A DNA stretch of 64,000 nt from a virus, in the IMG/VR virus record IMGVR_UViG_3300029922_000001, positions 62,001 to 126,000 of that record, one strand, 5' to 3'. Below the pieces are notes generated by a model. That model was not told the origin of the DNA and ran no database searches. It saw nothing but the letters and a program-made list of their open reading frames with translations. The translations under genes were made by a program, and so were the position numbers. Each line of letters starts with the position of its first letter. Position 1 is the stretch's first letter. Below are positions 9,005 through 17,497 of the stretch, in pieces.

Positions 9005-9356
9005 ATTTAAAGTGGTTTTGATAGCTAATAACGAAGCAAAAAGAGAGAAGGGGTTAATGTTTACCAAGCCCCTTCATTCTGACGAAGTTGCTTATTTTAC
9101 TTTCACTAAACCTGATTGTTATGGATTTTGGAATAAAAATGTTTCTTACGATTTAACGTTAGCTTTTGTAGATGAAAATCATAAAATCATAGATTTCAAG
9201 GATTTAAAAGCCGAACAAGAAAAAACAGTTTATCCTGATACTCAATTTGTAAAATATGTTATTGAAGCATCAAAAGGCGCATTTGATAAGTATAAAATTA
9301 AAATAGGCGACGTGGTTCATCACAATGATGACGAATTAACAATCCACTCTTCTTAA
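8997..9356 (+). CDS. DUF192 family protein
   Basis: The DUF192 pattern is clear: VVLIANNEAKREKGLMF at the N-terminus, then FWNKNVSYDLTLAFVDENHKI, and a C-terminal EASKGAFDKYKIKIGD segment. The family is small (about 110-160 aa) and common in bacteria, often exported; its biochemical role is not established. Here there is no signal peptide, so the product should stay cytoplasmic or be packaged. ATG 8997 gives the ATGACTAA overlap with the preceding gene; ATG 8991 would add two residues. No SD is seen, so translation is probably coupled to the 770-aa gene. Confidence 0.85.
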   Translation: MTKFKVVLIANNEAKREKGLMFTKPLHSDEVAYFTFTKPDCYGFWNKNVSYDLTLAFVDENHKIIDFKDLKAEQEKTVYPDTQFVKYVIEASKGAFDKYKIKIGDVVHHNDDELTIHSS

Positions 9357-9447
9357 ATTTTTTGAAAAACTATTTTGTTTTAGATTTCAAAAAAAAAGGG
9401 TTTATTATCTTTTTATTGAACGAATAGATACTGGAGATAAACCAACA
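9357..9447 (+). promoter_or_regulatory. Intergenic leader and probable promoter region before the acidic protein gene
   Basis: This 91-nt AT-rich spacer contains TTTTTTGAAAAA, repeated before the protease gene at about 18125-18137, and AAAAAGGG at 9393-9400, related to AAAAAGGATTTTT before two other genes. An SD (GGAG) precedes ATG 9448. A promoter is likely here, but no standard -10 or -35 pair was found. Confidence 0.4.
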
Positions 9448-10548
9448 ATGAGAATTTTCCCAACAGCCCGTCAAGACAAACCATTAGAAGCCAAAGAAGT
9501 GCTTTCTACTATTAATTATGAAAACCTACCTGGTGCTATTGCTGACATTAGAAGTGGCAAGCACGAAACTCAATTAGATGATCTTTTAAAGGTTCTTTTA
9601 AGCGAAAAAAGTCAAAATTCACGTCTAGCTTCCAAAGATGAAGATGATGATGAAAATGATTTTACTGGTTTAGAAGATTCTCATGTTCATGATGAAGACG
9701 AAACACCAAGTAAAGGTAAATTTGCTAAAACATCTGACAACGAATGCAATAAACCAGAAAAAGGTAAGTTTGCTGATACTGATAATGATGACGAAAGCGA
9801 AGACAATGATGATGAAGAAGGCAAAGACGACGAAGACGATGACGAAGTTGAAGCTGATGCCGACATGGATACAGAAGCTAAATCTGGCGAAGAAAATAAA
9901 AAGCGCAAAGGCGTTTTCTCTGATGCTAAGAGAGTTATCCGTTTCACTAGCCCAGAACAAATTAGTGCTAGAGCATTGAATGAAGCACAAGCTGTTAACG
10001 ACCAAGTTCTAGTTAGAGCAATCTTATCCGCTAGAAATGATCGTCGTGTTGCTGTTGCTAAAAAGATTGTAGAAACAACTTCTACTCAAATGCAAAAAGA
10101 AGCACGTATCAACACAAAGACAACTAAGCAAGTTGCTGCTGCCGCAAAGAAAGAAGACGCACAAACAACTAAGCCTAAAACAGTTGCATCAACCACAACT
10201 CCTAAATCACGTAATGGATTTAAGACAGTTGATAAGATGTCTACTGCTGAAAAGAATCTATTCGCTTTAACTGCTAAAGAAAGTGGTTTACCAGAAGCTT
10301 ACATTCAAGCTTGTTTCGGTGTTAAATTTGCAGAAGCTGAAGATAGTTCACACGTCAAAGCTATCAAGTCTGTAATGGCTTCCAAGATGGATGCTGAAAC
10401 AAAGAAAGCCGCTGTAACAGCTATGATCAAAACTTCTATGTTAGATAAGGAATCTGAAAATCGTGTTATTCACTATTGGAAAGATGAACTTCACTATCAA
10501 GATACTGAATGGATCAAAGCTCTTGTAGAGGACTATAAAGCTGAGTAA
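9448..10548 (+). CDS. Highly acidic late protein, possible scaffold or core component, 366 aa
   Basis: No family was recognised. Residues about 65-150 are dominated by Asp and Glu in runs, followed by a Lys/Thr/Ala-rich linker (about 200-260) and a helical C-terminal domain. Acidic, partly disordered, helix-rich proteins near portal and protease genes are often scaffold or prohead core components; that is inference. Ser-rich and Lys-rich reading frames on other frames here are shadows of the acidic repeat. The SD GGAG lies at about 9434-9437 before the ATG. The downstream spacer holds the split ribosome-binding site of the next gene. Confidence 0.78.
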   Translation: MRIFPTARQDKPLEAKEVLSTINYENLPGAIADIRSGKHETQLDDLLKVLLSEKSQNSRLASKDEDDDENDFTGLEDSHVHDEDETPSKGKFAKTSDNECNKPEKGKFADTDNDDESEDNDDEEGKDDEDDDEVEADADMDTEAKSGEENKKRKGVFSDAKRVIRFTSPEQISARALNEAQAVNDQVLVRAILSARNDRRVAVAKKIVETTSTQMQKEARINTKTTKQVAAAAKKEDAQTTKPKTVASTTTPKSRNGFKTVDKMSTAEKNLFALTAKESGLPEAYIQACFGVKFAEAEDSSHVKAIKSVMASKMDAETKKAAVTAMIKTSMLDKESENRVIHYWKDELHYQDTEWIKALVEDYKAE

Positions 10549-10550
10549 TA

Positions 10551-10599
10551 AGGAGGTATCCCCCTTAGTTAAGAACTAAGGGGGATAATTTAAAACATG
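10551..10599 (+). promoter_or_regulatory. Split ribosome-binding site: AGGAGG, 14-bp hairpin, then ATG
   Basis: A perfect AGGAGG lies at 10551-10556, 40 nt before ATG 10597, too far for direct use. Arms 10557-10570 (TATCCCCCTTAGTT) and 10574-10587 pair perfectly over 14 bp with an AAG loop. Folding removes 31 nt and leaves exactly 9 nt (10588-10596) between SD and ATG, a normal spacing. T4 genes 25 and 38 use hairpins in this way. No U-tract follows, which argues against a simple terminator. Confidence 0.7.
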
Positions 10600-10785
10600 A
10601 GAAGCCCAATTCAAAGAGCAGAACAAGGTAATTTAGATCATTATATTAAGTATTTAGAAGAACATAAGAATACTTCTAATCCTTTTGCGGATTTATTCTT
10701 GGGACAAAAAAACGCTTCCGGTCCTGAAAATACTTACATTCAAGCAGGTACTTTGATTGACCTTAGCGAAAAGAATAATCATTAA
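10597..10785 (+). CDS. Small hypothetical protein, 62 aa
   Basis: The function is not recognised. The protein is short, hydrophilic and mixed in charge (MRSPIQRAEQGNLDHYIKYLEEHK at the start, interrupted by an acidic-aromatic stretch), with no membrane segment. Its start follows the hairpin-spanned AGGAGG described at 10551-10599. Its stop overlaps the AAAGGAG of the next gene, so the two are closely coupled. Reality is supported by the dedicated ribosome-binding arrangement and by tight packing between neighbours. Confidence 0.72.
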   Translation: MRSPIQRAEQGNLDHYIKYLEEHKNTSNPFADLFLGQKNASGPENTYIQAGTLIDLSEKNNH

Positions 10786-10795
10786 AGGAGTTAGA

Positions 10796-11659
10796 ATGGC
10801 TGAAATTAGAAAAGTATCACAATTAAATGAAATACCAGGTTACGTATCTGCTGCCTTCTTTGGCGAAGAAGAAGAAACAGATTTCGGTGGTAACCGTTAT
10901 GCGTCCTTAAAGGAAAATTCCGTTGGACGTAGATCAATTATTTCTAAAGAACAAAAAGCATGGGAACAAGAACGTTCTGCAAGCACCAAACGTCAAAGTT
11001 GGGAAAGAGATGATAGCCCTAGTGATGACGATAGTATGGCACAATTTTTGAAGAAGTTCCAAAGTCGTGGAGCATCAAGAATCGTACAAGATACTGATGA
11101 TTATAATTCTGGTTACCGTCCTAATCCTTCCAATAACCTAAACGATCCAGTCAACTTCTTTAATGCTGGTGGCGGTATTTTTGGTGATCTTGAATCCGCT
11201 GTTGCTGAAGGTATGGATAGAGAAATGGGAAAGAGAGTTGCCAAGTCTCAAATCAAGCATAACGAAGCATACAATCAAGCTTTAGAAGAAGAACGTAAGA
11301 ATCAATACAAAAAAGTTCTACGTGGAAGACAAGAAGTATTGGCTCATGGTAATGCTTTAATGGCTAACCGTGCTAAAGCGATTTTCCGTAATGGTGAAGA
11401 TGAAGCTATTGGTAGCTCTTTTGGTATGATGGATATGCACTCCGTTATGGCTAGAGAAGAACAGAGAGTCAGAATGGCAGAAAATAATCGTCAAGAAAGA
11501 TTAAGAATTCGTAGAGATACCGGTGAAGAATTAACCAATAATAACAATAAAGATTGGGAAGATAACATTAACTACGGAAGACAATCTTATCAAGATGCTG
11601 ACTTAGGATGGGTTGACTTCATTCCATACGGTCACTCAGAAGGTTTCGAAAGAGATTAA
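10796..11659 (+). CDS. Hypothetical late protein, Arg/Glu-rich, 287 aa
   Basis: The function is not recognised. The sequence is very hydrophilic, with many Arg, Glu, Asn and Gln residues. A Gly-containing linker (about 120-135) precedes a long helical, probably coiled-coil region (about 140-260). No membrane segment is seen. The start is fixed by AAAGGAG at 10784-10790, five nt before ATG 10796; a longer in-frame start at 10757 lies inside the previous gene and lacks an SD. It could be a head-internal or assembly protein from context alone. Confidence 0.75.
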   Translation: MAEIRKVSQLNEIPGYVSAAFFGEEEETDFGGNRYASLKENSVGRRSIISKEQKAWEQERSASTKRQSWERDDSPSDDDSMAQFLKKFQSRGASRIVQDTDDYNSGYRPNPSNNLNDPVNFFNAGGGIFGDLESAVAEGMDREMGKRVAKSQIKHNEAYNQALEEERKNQYKKVLRGRQEVLAHGNALMANRAKAIFRNGEDEAIGSSFGMMDMHSVMAREEQRVRMAENNRQERLRIRRDTGEELTNNNNKDWEDNINYGRQSYQDADLGWVDFIPYGHSEGFERD

Positions 11660-11667
11660 ACATTACA

Positions 11668-12585
11668 ATGGCTAAGAAAACTGCTCAATATTACAATCCA
11701 TCAACTCCTGAAAATTTGCTATTGCAACCAGGAGTTGATGGTCTTGGCAATGCTACTAATGGTGTATTGAGTCCTAGAGAACTATATGATTCATTAAAAA
11801 AAGTTCTTGAAAATACTGATCCAGAATTAGTTCTTGATGAATTAGAAGCAGTTTTAGAAAAATCGAGTAATCCAGACATTAAAGCTCAAATTCAAAGCGT
11901 TATTGATGCTGAAAAATTTGAAGGACATGGCAAGCCAAAAACACAAAACCTAGACACTGGAGAATTTCACAAAGATGGTCCTGCAAGGGCTAGAGAATTA
12001 ATGGAGGATCTGAAACCAATGATCAAAGCAGAAGAACAACAGCCACAACAGCAACAACAACAGTCACCACAGCCACAGCAACAACAGCAAGTAGTGGCTA
12101 AAGTTAGAAAGAATGATAAGCCAGCTAAGGATGACAGTAGAGGCAATCCTTTCAAGGTTTTGCTTGGTCAAATTGGTAAATTAAAGGATCATGGCGCAAG
12201 TGATAGTGAAGTTAAGAAATTCTTACGTAAAGATGGTATTTTTGGTGATGATATAATTGATAAAGGTCTTAAAATCTATAAAGATTTACAAAAAAAGAAA
12301 TCTAAAACACCAAAGAAAGCTTTTAATCTTAATGAATATCGTATCGCATTAGCTGCATCCGAAAAAGAGCCTGAAACAATTTATGATGTTCCACCTGATT
12401 TCATCAAGAGAAGCACTAATGAATTGATGGCACGTTTAGGTTGGTTAAAGTCATTAGAATCAATGACTAAAGACTCTCCCATAGGTGAAGGTAGAGAAGC
12501 TTTTAGTAAAGAAGGCGCTTCTGAGGAAATTACTAAAATTAAAAAAGCTTTACGTAGTAGAGGATTTGACGAATCTGAAATCTAA
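11668..12585 (+). CDS. Hypothetical late protein with Gln-rich linker, 305 aa
   Basis: The function is not recognised. It starts MAKKTAQYYN, one of several N-termini here with a K-x-A motif. A helical region (about 35-110) is followed by a Gln/Pro-rich linker encoded at 12034-12090, then two more helical segments with many Lys residues. No membrane segment is seen. The gene is 8 nt after its neighbour with no clear SD, so coupled translation is likely. The antisense Cys-rich ORF across the linker is a shadow of the CAA/CAG repeat. Confidence 0.75.
   Translation: MAKKTAQYYNPSTPENLLLQPGVDGLGNATNGVLSPRELYDSLKKVLENTDPELVLDELEAVLEKSSNPDIKAQIQSVIDAEKFEGHGKPKTQNLDTGEFHKDGPARARELMEDLKPMIKAEEQQPQQQQQQSPQPQQQQQVVAKVRKNDKPAKDDSRGNPFKVLLGQIGKLKDHGASDSEVKKFLRKDGIFGDDIIDKGLKIYKDLQKKKSKTPKKAFNLNEYRIALAASEKEPETIYDVPPDFIKRSTNELMARLGWLKSLESMTKDSPIGEGREAFSKEGASEEITKIKKALRSRGFDESEI
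12034..12090 (+). repeat. CAA/CAG-rich tract encoding a Gln/Pro linker
   Basis: Nearly uninterrupted CAA and CAG codons with occasional CCA sit inside the 11668 gene. This is a likely slippage hotspot and a flexible linker between helical parts. Confidence 0.8.
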
Positions 12586-12607
12586 ATAGTATTGAGAGGT
12601 TTAAAGA

Positions 12608-14029
12608 ATGAGAAAAACAGCAGGACACGAAGAAATTATCCACAGTGACACTTTTCCCAGTGCAACAGATAAGTACGATCCATGCGGAGATGATGCTAAA
12701 GATTACGAAACCTTAGAAGGCGAAAATCGTCGTGAGGAATCTTTTGATCATTCTATGGAAAATCAAGGTTGCGAAGGTGAAGGTGGTGCTGAAATAGATG
12801 GTAGTAAATTACTTAACATCTTTGAAAATGCTGTAACTCCTGTTTTTGAAAAATTACTTGATGGTCACGCTGAAGAAGGCGAAACTATTGAAGAAGACGT
12901 GAAACATGGTCCTTCTAGTAGCGTTAAGGTAATGAAGATTGACAATCCTTTAGATGTTTTCGGAAATGATGATTTTGATCATGGTTGTCCAGTTATTCAA
13001 CAATTAGAAAAAAGCTTAGGTGGCGATTTACCAACTAAACTACAGCCTTTATTTGATTGGGATGAAATAAGTGAAGAAGGCGATGAAAATAAAGAAGGTT
13101 TAATGCAATTAGCAAACACCTATAATCAATTTGTCAAACACTTATCTAAACTAGTGGAAGCACAAAAACTTTCTAACTTGAGAATGGCTTATTCTTACTT
13201 AAACAAGACTATTCAAGATCCAACTAATGTCGAAGTTAAATACAAGGCATTAAACAGTTTGAGAACCGCACAAAAGTATAGCAATAATCCAACAGAAATT
13301 GCTATACTTAGCAAAGCAGTTGATGCTGTCTTGAAAGGCACTCCAGAATTTTTAGATGCTGCTAAATACAGAACTCACCAAGTTTTCGCTTCCAATGTTG
13401 TAGCACCTAATATTAGAACAGCTTACACTACATTAGCTACTCAACCTGGTGAAGACTTCCTAATGTGTCCTAAAGGTTTGGATATGTTAGGTTATCCTAT
13501 TGCTATGGAAATTAGCAAGTGTAGAGATAATTGTATTGATAGTAGAGTAAATAGAGAATCAGGTGCAATCACTTGTGGCTATAAAGCTTGGATTAATAAT
13601 GTTGCTGATTCTAATAAGAAAGCAATGGCAAGATTAGATGTTCACAGACACCCAGATAATAAGAATAGCTTATTGTCTCTAAAGGCTGGTGAAAGAGGAC
13701 ATGATGATCCTACAATTACTACCGAAGCATCAATGAAGAAAGCAAAGCTTAACGATTCTAAAGTTTCAGATAAGACCTTAGCTGTTCAATTAGATGAATT
13801 CCATAAAGATGGCGAAAGATTGCAAGATCAAAAAGAAAAGGCAGAAAAGAAGGTTAAAGAATCCGATCTTCATGGTGTTGATGCTAGAAATACCAATAAA
13901 GATTCAGATGATAAAAGCTTCTTTGCTGGAATCGAAAAAAATCACAAAGCATTAACTGACGAAGATGTTAATAGATCACTTAATGCATGGTTAAACAAGC
14001 ATAGAGAAGACAATAAAAAGGGGAAATAA
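12608..14029 (+). CDS. Hypothetical late protein with four-Cys cluster, 473 aa
   Basis: The function is not recognised. The N-terminus MRKTAGHEE is followed by an acidic region (to about residue 150) and a helical middle. A cysteine cluster follows (CPKGLDML, then SKCRDNCIDS, then ITCGYKAW; encoded at about 13465-13585) that could bind a metal. The C-terminal 120 residues are charged and helical. The SD GAGAGG at about 12594-12599 precedes ATG 12608. The gene abuts the next one (14030) without a gap. The head-region position suggests a capsid-assembly or internal protein, by inference only. Confidence 0.76.
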   Translation: MRKTAGHEEIIHSDTFPSATDKYDPCGDDAKDYETLEGENRREESFDHSMENQGCEGEGGAEIDGSKLLNIFENAVTPVFEKLLDGHAEEGETIEEDVKHGPSSSVKVMKIDNPLDVFGNDDFDHGCPVIQQLEKSLGGDLPTKLQPLFDWDEISEEGDENKEGLMQLANTYNQFVKHLSKLVEAQKLSNLRMAYSYLNKTIQDPTNVEVKYKALNSLRTAQKYSNNPTEIAILSKAVDAVLKGTPEFLDAAKYRTHQVFASNVVAPNIRTAYTTLATQPGEDFLMCPKGLDMLGYPIAMEISKCRDNCIDSRVNRESGAITCGYKAWINNVADSNKKAMARLDVHRHPDNKNSLLSLKAGERGHDDPTITTEASMKKAKLNDSKVSDKTLAVQLDEFHKDGERLQDQKEKAEKKVKESDLHGVDARNTNKDSDDKSFFAGIEKNHKALTDEDVNRSLNAWLNKHREDNKKGK

Positions 14030-14383
14030 ATGAACAGGAAATTAGTATTACAGAAATTATGCATAGCGGCAAATGAATTAGATGGTCATCAATTCAAAAA
14101 AGAAGTTGATGCTATTACTGTTATTATGAGAAGGGTAGCAGGTATGTATGATGATATTAGTCATGAAGAAAACTGGCATCAAGTTGACCAAAGTCATAAA
14201 GAACCTTTTGACGGCGAAGAAGAAAATGAATTAGATATGCAAAATAATCTCCCTGATGAACGTTCACAATGTGAATTACTAATAAAATGGCTGAAGCTTA
14301 AAGGAATAGAAATTACTAATAAACACATAGCTTATGATAAAGAATTTCTAAGTAAACTTTATCAATCAGTATATTCCTTATAA
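14030..14383 (+). CDS. Small hypothetical protein with N-terminal helical module, 117 aa
   Basis: The function is not recognised. The N-terminal 35 residues (KLCIAANELD, then KKEVDAITVI) resemble a weak version of the ADxhD helical module found in other proteins of this window. The middle is acidic, and the C-terminus has a short helical domain. No membrane segment is seen. It starts immediately after the preceding stop, with AAGGGG about 8 nt before the ATG as SD. Confidence 0.72.
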   Translation: MNRKLVLQKLCIAANELDGHQFKKEVDAITVIMRRVAGMYDDISHEENWHQVDQSHKEPFDGEEENELDMQNNLPDERSQCELLIKWLKLKGIEITNKHIAYDKEFLSKLYQSVYSL

Positions 14384-14384
14384 A
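14379..14384 (+). promoter_or_regulatory. TATAAA element overlapping the previous stop, 9 nt before ATG 14394
   Basis: It reads CCT-TATAAA-GATGTAATT-ATG. It overlaps the stop codon of the 14030 gene. No SD is present in the gap. Confidence 0.35.
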
Positions 14385-14393
14385 GATGTAATT

Positions 14394-14828
14394 ATGTGGT
14401 ATAAAAAGGCTTTAGCTCAATCTTCGGGTTTTAGGATTGCATTACAAAATGAACCAGTGCAAACGCTTCAAGACTTAATGCAAGCCTTTCCACAACTTGC
14501 TCAAATGAACACTCAACAAATTGCAGAGTTCATCAGTAAAAATTTAGATGCTAGTACATCACCTACTGATGTTAATAAGTTATTACAACAAGCAACAAAT
14601 GCACCTGATCCTGATAATAGTAGCACGGAATCTAAATTGGATATGGGTTTACACCAACAATATGAAGGTAATACTAATATTAATCCTCATGGTGTTCCAC
14701 AAGATATGAATCCGCAAATTATATGGCAAGGTATGCCTCAATATCAAACAGTAGGCGCACGTATTGAAAATCCTAATCTACCTACAGATAAAACATTTGT
14801 AGGAACCACAATAGGAAGTTCCGTGTAA
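14394..14828 (+). CDS. Small hypothetical protein, MWYKKAL N-terminus, 144 aa
   Basis: The function is not recognised. The N-terminus MWYKKALAQSSG is closely echoed by the PHP-like protein at 45587 (MWYRKALRK). The middle has a helical segment rich in Gln, and the second half is Pro/Asn/Gly-rich and probably extended. It lies directly upstream of the portal gene on the same strand, 22 nt apart. No SD is seen; a TATAAA element lies 9 nt before the start. Confidence 0.7.
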   Translation: MWYKKALAQSSGFRIALQNEPVQTLQDLMQAFPQLAQMNTQQIAEFISKNLDASTSPTDVNKLLQQATNAPDPDNSSTESKLDMGLHQQYEGNTNINPHGVPQDMNPQIIWQGMPQYQTVGARIENPNLPTDKTFVGTTIGSSV

Positions 14829-14836
14829 ATAAATTG

Positions 14837-14842
14837 TATAAC
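14837..14842 (+). promoter_or_regulatory. TGTATAAC element 8 nt before the portal ATG
   Basis: It reads TTG-TATAAC-AAAACATC-ATG, with no SD between it and the start. It fits the recurring leaderless-type pattern. Confidence 0.45.
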
Positions 14843-14850
14843 AAAACATC

Positions 14851-17475
14851 ATGAGTGAAAAAAATATTCCATTAAGGCAAGTTCTGTCCGAGACTGCACA
14901 AAATGTGACAAGAAATGGTAACAAGCAAAAAGTATCTGTTAATGAAGCAATCATTAACAATGCAATGGACGTTATGGTTCCATTTCCTCGTCCTCATGCA
15001 ACTTCCTTTGAAGGTCGTGGTGCTTCTAGAGATCAAGGTTTAACAAGAACAGCCAATAGAATGAATCGTATTGCTTTTGGTGGAATGGGCGGCGGTGGTA
15101 TGGGTGGCGGTATGGGTGGAACTATTTCCACTCCACCACAATTTTATAGACCACAGTTAACCTCTATTGCTTTTAACACTGTTACACAAAGAAAAGAAGT
15201 ATATAACCAAGTTGATTGGTGGTTAAGAAATGAACCTATTATTGCTGCTGCTATTTTATTCTATTCTAGATTTCCCTTTTCTGGTTGGAAATTAGAAGGT
15301 TGCACCAGTTATGTAAAAGAATATTTCGAAAAGTTAATTGCTAAACTAGAGTTTGCTAAATGGCTACCATTAATTGCACAAGAATACTATGCAATGGGAG
15401 ACTGTTTTGTACAAGCTGAAATTAATTGTCCACTTTGTCATGGAAGTATGCAAGATGAATCAGGACAACCATGTAAGCATGAAGGTGCTGTTTGGAAAAA
15501 TCTTTACGTACATGATCCATCTTCTATCGAAGTAAGTAATGCTTATCCTGGTATGCCACCACAATACTACTTAACACCAACAGAAGAAATGAAAAGAGTT
15601 GTTATGGAAAAGCATCCTCGTGAACATTATGAGGCAATTCCAAATAAACTCAAGATGACTATTGCACAAGGTAATCCTATTCCTTTAGATCCTAGTTGTC
15701 TTACACACTTTAAACATTTTGGTAATGCTTATGCACCTTTTGGCAACTCTTTAATTAAGCCACTATTTCCATTGCTTATGTATAAAGATAGATTGCGCCA
15801 AGCACAATGGTTAATTGCAGAGAGGCACATTCTACCCATCAAAATCGTTAAGTTGGGTTCTGATAAGCGTTATGCTGGTGAAGCCGATCTACAGGCAGTA
15901 CAAGAGGAATTAGCAGCAGTTGCTAACGATCCATTCTTGACCTTAGTCGTACCTCATGACTTTGATTTTGAATTTTACGGTGCAACAGGTAAAGTACTTC
16001 AAATTACAGAAGAATTTGGACTTATTGAAAAAGAAATGATCAATGGTTTGATGCTTAACCAAGCTATTCTTAGTGGTGAAGGTCCTTCATACGCTAATGC
16101 TTCTATCGGTTTACTTGTTATGGCAAGACGTTTAGAAGAATTTAGAAATATAGTTGCAGAATGGATTCAAGAAAAATTATTCAAACCTGTTGCTATGTGG
16201 AACGGTTTCGAAGAAGAAGATGATACAGGTACTACTAAATATATTTATCCTAAGATTAAGTTTGATGACTTACAACTTAAAGATAACACTGGAACACTAC
16301 AGATTGTTATGCAATGTGTTGCTCAAGGATTCTTACCAGTACAAACTATTGTTGAAATGTTAGACTTAGATTGGGATACTCAAGTTGAAAGATTACGCTT
16401 TGAACAATCTATCAATATTATGCAAACCCCATCTGTTACTGGTACTGATATGGGAACAGGATTTAGAGGTCCAATGGGTGCGGATATGTCAGGTGGAATG
16501 GCTCAACAAGCTGGATTACCACCATTACCAATGGGTGGAATGGGTGCTGGTGCATCTGGAAATCCTGGTGGTGCTGGTGGCGGTGGTGCTTTGCCAGGTC
16601 AAGGAAACATCCCAGCAGTAGCTACAATACATTCACCTTGGGCTAGAGTTGCACAAGAAGTTCCTGAAGCTTACAGAATCGCACAAGATTTAACACGTCA
16701 CATTTATAACGAATACAATTTCTCTCAAGTTGATCAAACTAGTAGAGATAAAGGTAGTTATTCTTTGGTTAGAACCGCAGAAGAAAGTATTGGTATGTAC
16801 CGTAAAGCACATGCTATTACTAAAGAAGTATTTATGGAAGCATTAGATAATCCTAGATACAAGCGTAAGGCATCTAGAATCAAGAGTGCGGCTCATGCTA
16901 AGTTCTTAGAAACAGTTCGCCCTATTACTGGTAGAGGTTTCGATAAGCAACTATTACCTGAAAATGAAGTTTACTTTGTTGATTTTGGTAATTTTGTAGG
17001 AACTGGCGTACCAATGAACCGTCTCGCTATTAGAGATTACTTCTTTGATGATTCAGTACAAGAAATTGATGGCGTCAGAGTTGTAACTGCTCAAAGAAAG
17101 CCACAAGTTAATTTGCCTAAAGAGTACTTTACCAGTATCGAACAAGCACTTTACAATATCGTACTTGAAGCTGGTATTCCTTATGCATTTTATGCACAAT
17201 TTGCGGCTGGACCTGATGGTAAATACAAGATTGATGGTGCTTTCCCAGCAATTAAATTAGGGTTTGAAGCTGACTCAGAATCTTTCCACTCTCATGATGA
17301 TCAAATTGCTAGAGATAGACAAAGGGATCAAGAGTTAATGTCTCAAGGTTGGACAATTATGAGATTTACAGATCACGACATTAAACAAAAAGATAAAGAG
17401 GTACTTCGTGTTATCCAAGAAGTTGCATCAAAAATCATGGGACAATCCAGTAACTCCAATACTATCCAACTTTAA
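14851..17475 (+). CDS. Portal protein fused to a C-terminal DUF559/Vsr-like nuclease domain, 874 aa
   Basis: The portal forms the dodecameric ring for DNA entry and tail joining. Residues about 105-545 carry portal features: WWLRNEPIIAAAILFYSRFPFSGW, then an acidic-aromatic core, the clip and stem region (QWLIAERHILPIKIVKLG), and a helical wing (EFRNIVAEWIQEKLFKPV). A Cys/His cluster (C193, C196, then C and H near 210) may bind zinc. A Gly/Met-rich linker (about 545-595) leads to a C-terminal domain with D795, E806 and D808 in the order D-x10-E-x-D, then RDQELMSQGW and MRF. This is the DUF559/Vsr-like PD-(D/E)xK pattern. At 874 aa it is far longer than a typical 450-550 aa portal. The portal call rests on pattern and context. 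Confidence 0.85.
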   Translation: MSEKNIPLRQVLSETAQNVTRNGNKQKVSVNEAIINNAMDVMVPFPRPHATSFEGRGASRDQGLTRTANRMNRIAFGGMGGGGMGGGMGGTISTPPQFYRPQLTSIAFNTVTQRKEVYNQVDWWLRNEPIIAAAILFYSRFPFSGWKLEGCTSYVKEYFEKLIAKLEFAKWLPLIAQEYYAMGDCFVQAEINCPLCHGSMQDESGQPCKHEGAVWKNLYVHDPSSIEVSNAYPGMPPQYYLTPTEEMKRVVMEKHPREHYEAIPNKLKMTIAQGNPIPLDPSCLTHFKHFGNAYAPFGNSLIKPLFPLLMYKDRLRQAQWLIAERHILPIKIVKLGSDKRYAGEADLQAVQEELAAVANDPFLTLVVPHDFDFEFYGATGKVLQITEEFGLIEKEMINGLMLNQAILSGEGPSYANASIGLLVMARRLEEFRNIVAEWIQEKLFKPVAMWNGFEEEDDTGTTKYIYPKIKFDDLQLKDNTGTLQIVMQCVAQGFLPVQTIVEMLDLDWDTQVERLRFEQSINIMQTPSVTGTDMGTGFRGPMGADMSGGMAQQAGLPPLPMGGMGAGASGNPGGAGGGGALPGQGNIPAVATIHSPWARVAQEVPEAYRIAQDLTRHIYNEYNFSQVDQTSRDKGSYSLVRTAEESIGMYRKAHAITKEVFMEALDNPRYKRKASRIKSAAHAKFLETVRPITGRGFDKQLLPENEVYFVDFGNFVGTGVPMNRLAIRDYFFDDSVQEIDGVRVVTAQRKPQVNLPKEYFTSIEQALYNIVLEAGIPYAFYAQFAAGPDGKYKIDGAFPAIKLGFEADSESFHSHDDQIARDRQRDQELMSQGWTIMRFTDHDIKQKDKEVLRVIQEVASKIMGQSSNSNTIQL

Positions 17476-17487
17476 TAAGTTGGATAG
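17462..17487 (+). terminator. Hairpin at the portal/kinase junction with the portal stop in its loop
   Basis: CTATCCAACTT (17462-17472) pairs perfectly with AAGTTGGATAG (17477-17487) around a TAAT loop that contains the portal stop. No U-tract follows, so it may act as an mRNA end or processing structure, or tune kinase translation, rather than as a strong intrinsic terminator. Confidence 0.45.
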
Positions 17488-17497
17488 ATTGCCTGGA

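Noticed and set aside
9670-10005. Several ORFs on both strands in the acidic region of the 9448 gene
   Set aside because: They are Ser- or Lys-rich reading frames that arise from the GAT/GAA-rich codons of the acidic protein and have no start signals.
10557-10587. Hairpin as a plain intrinsic terminator
   Set aside because: No U-tract follows and the stem abuts a perfect SD, so a split ribosome-binding site explains it better; a mixed role cannot be excluded.
11967-12155. Reverse Cys-rich ORF
   Set aside because: The cysteines come from reading CAA/CAG repeats in another frame; it is not a metal-binding protein.
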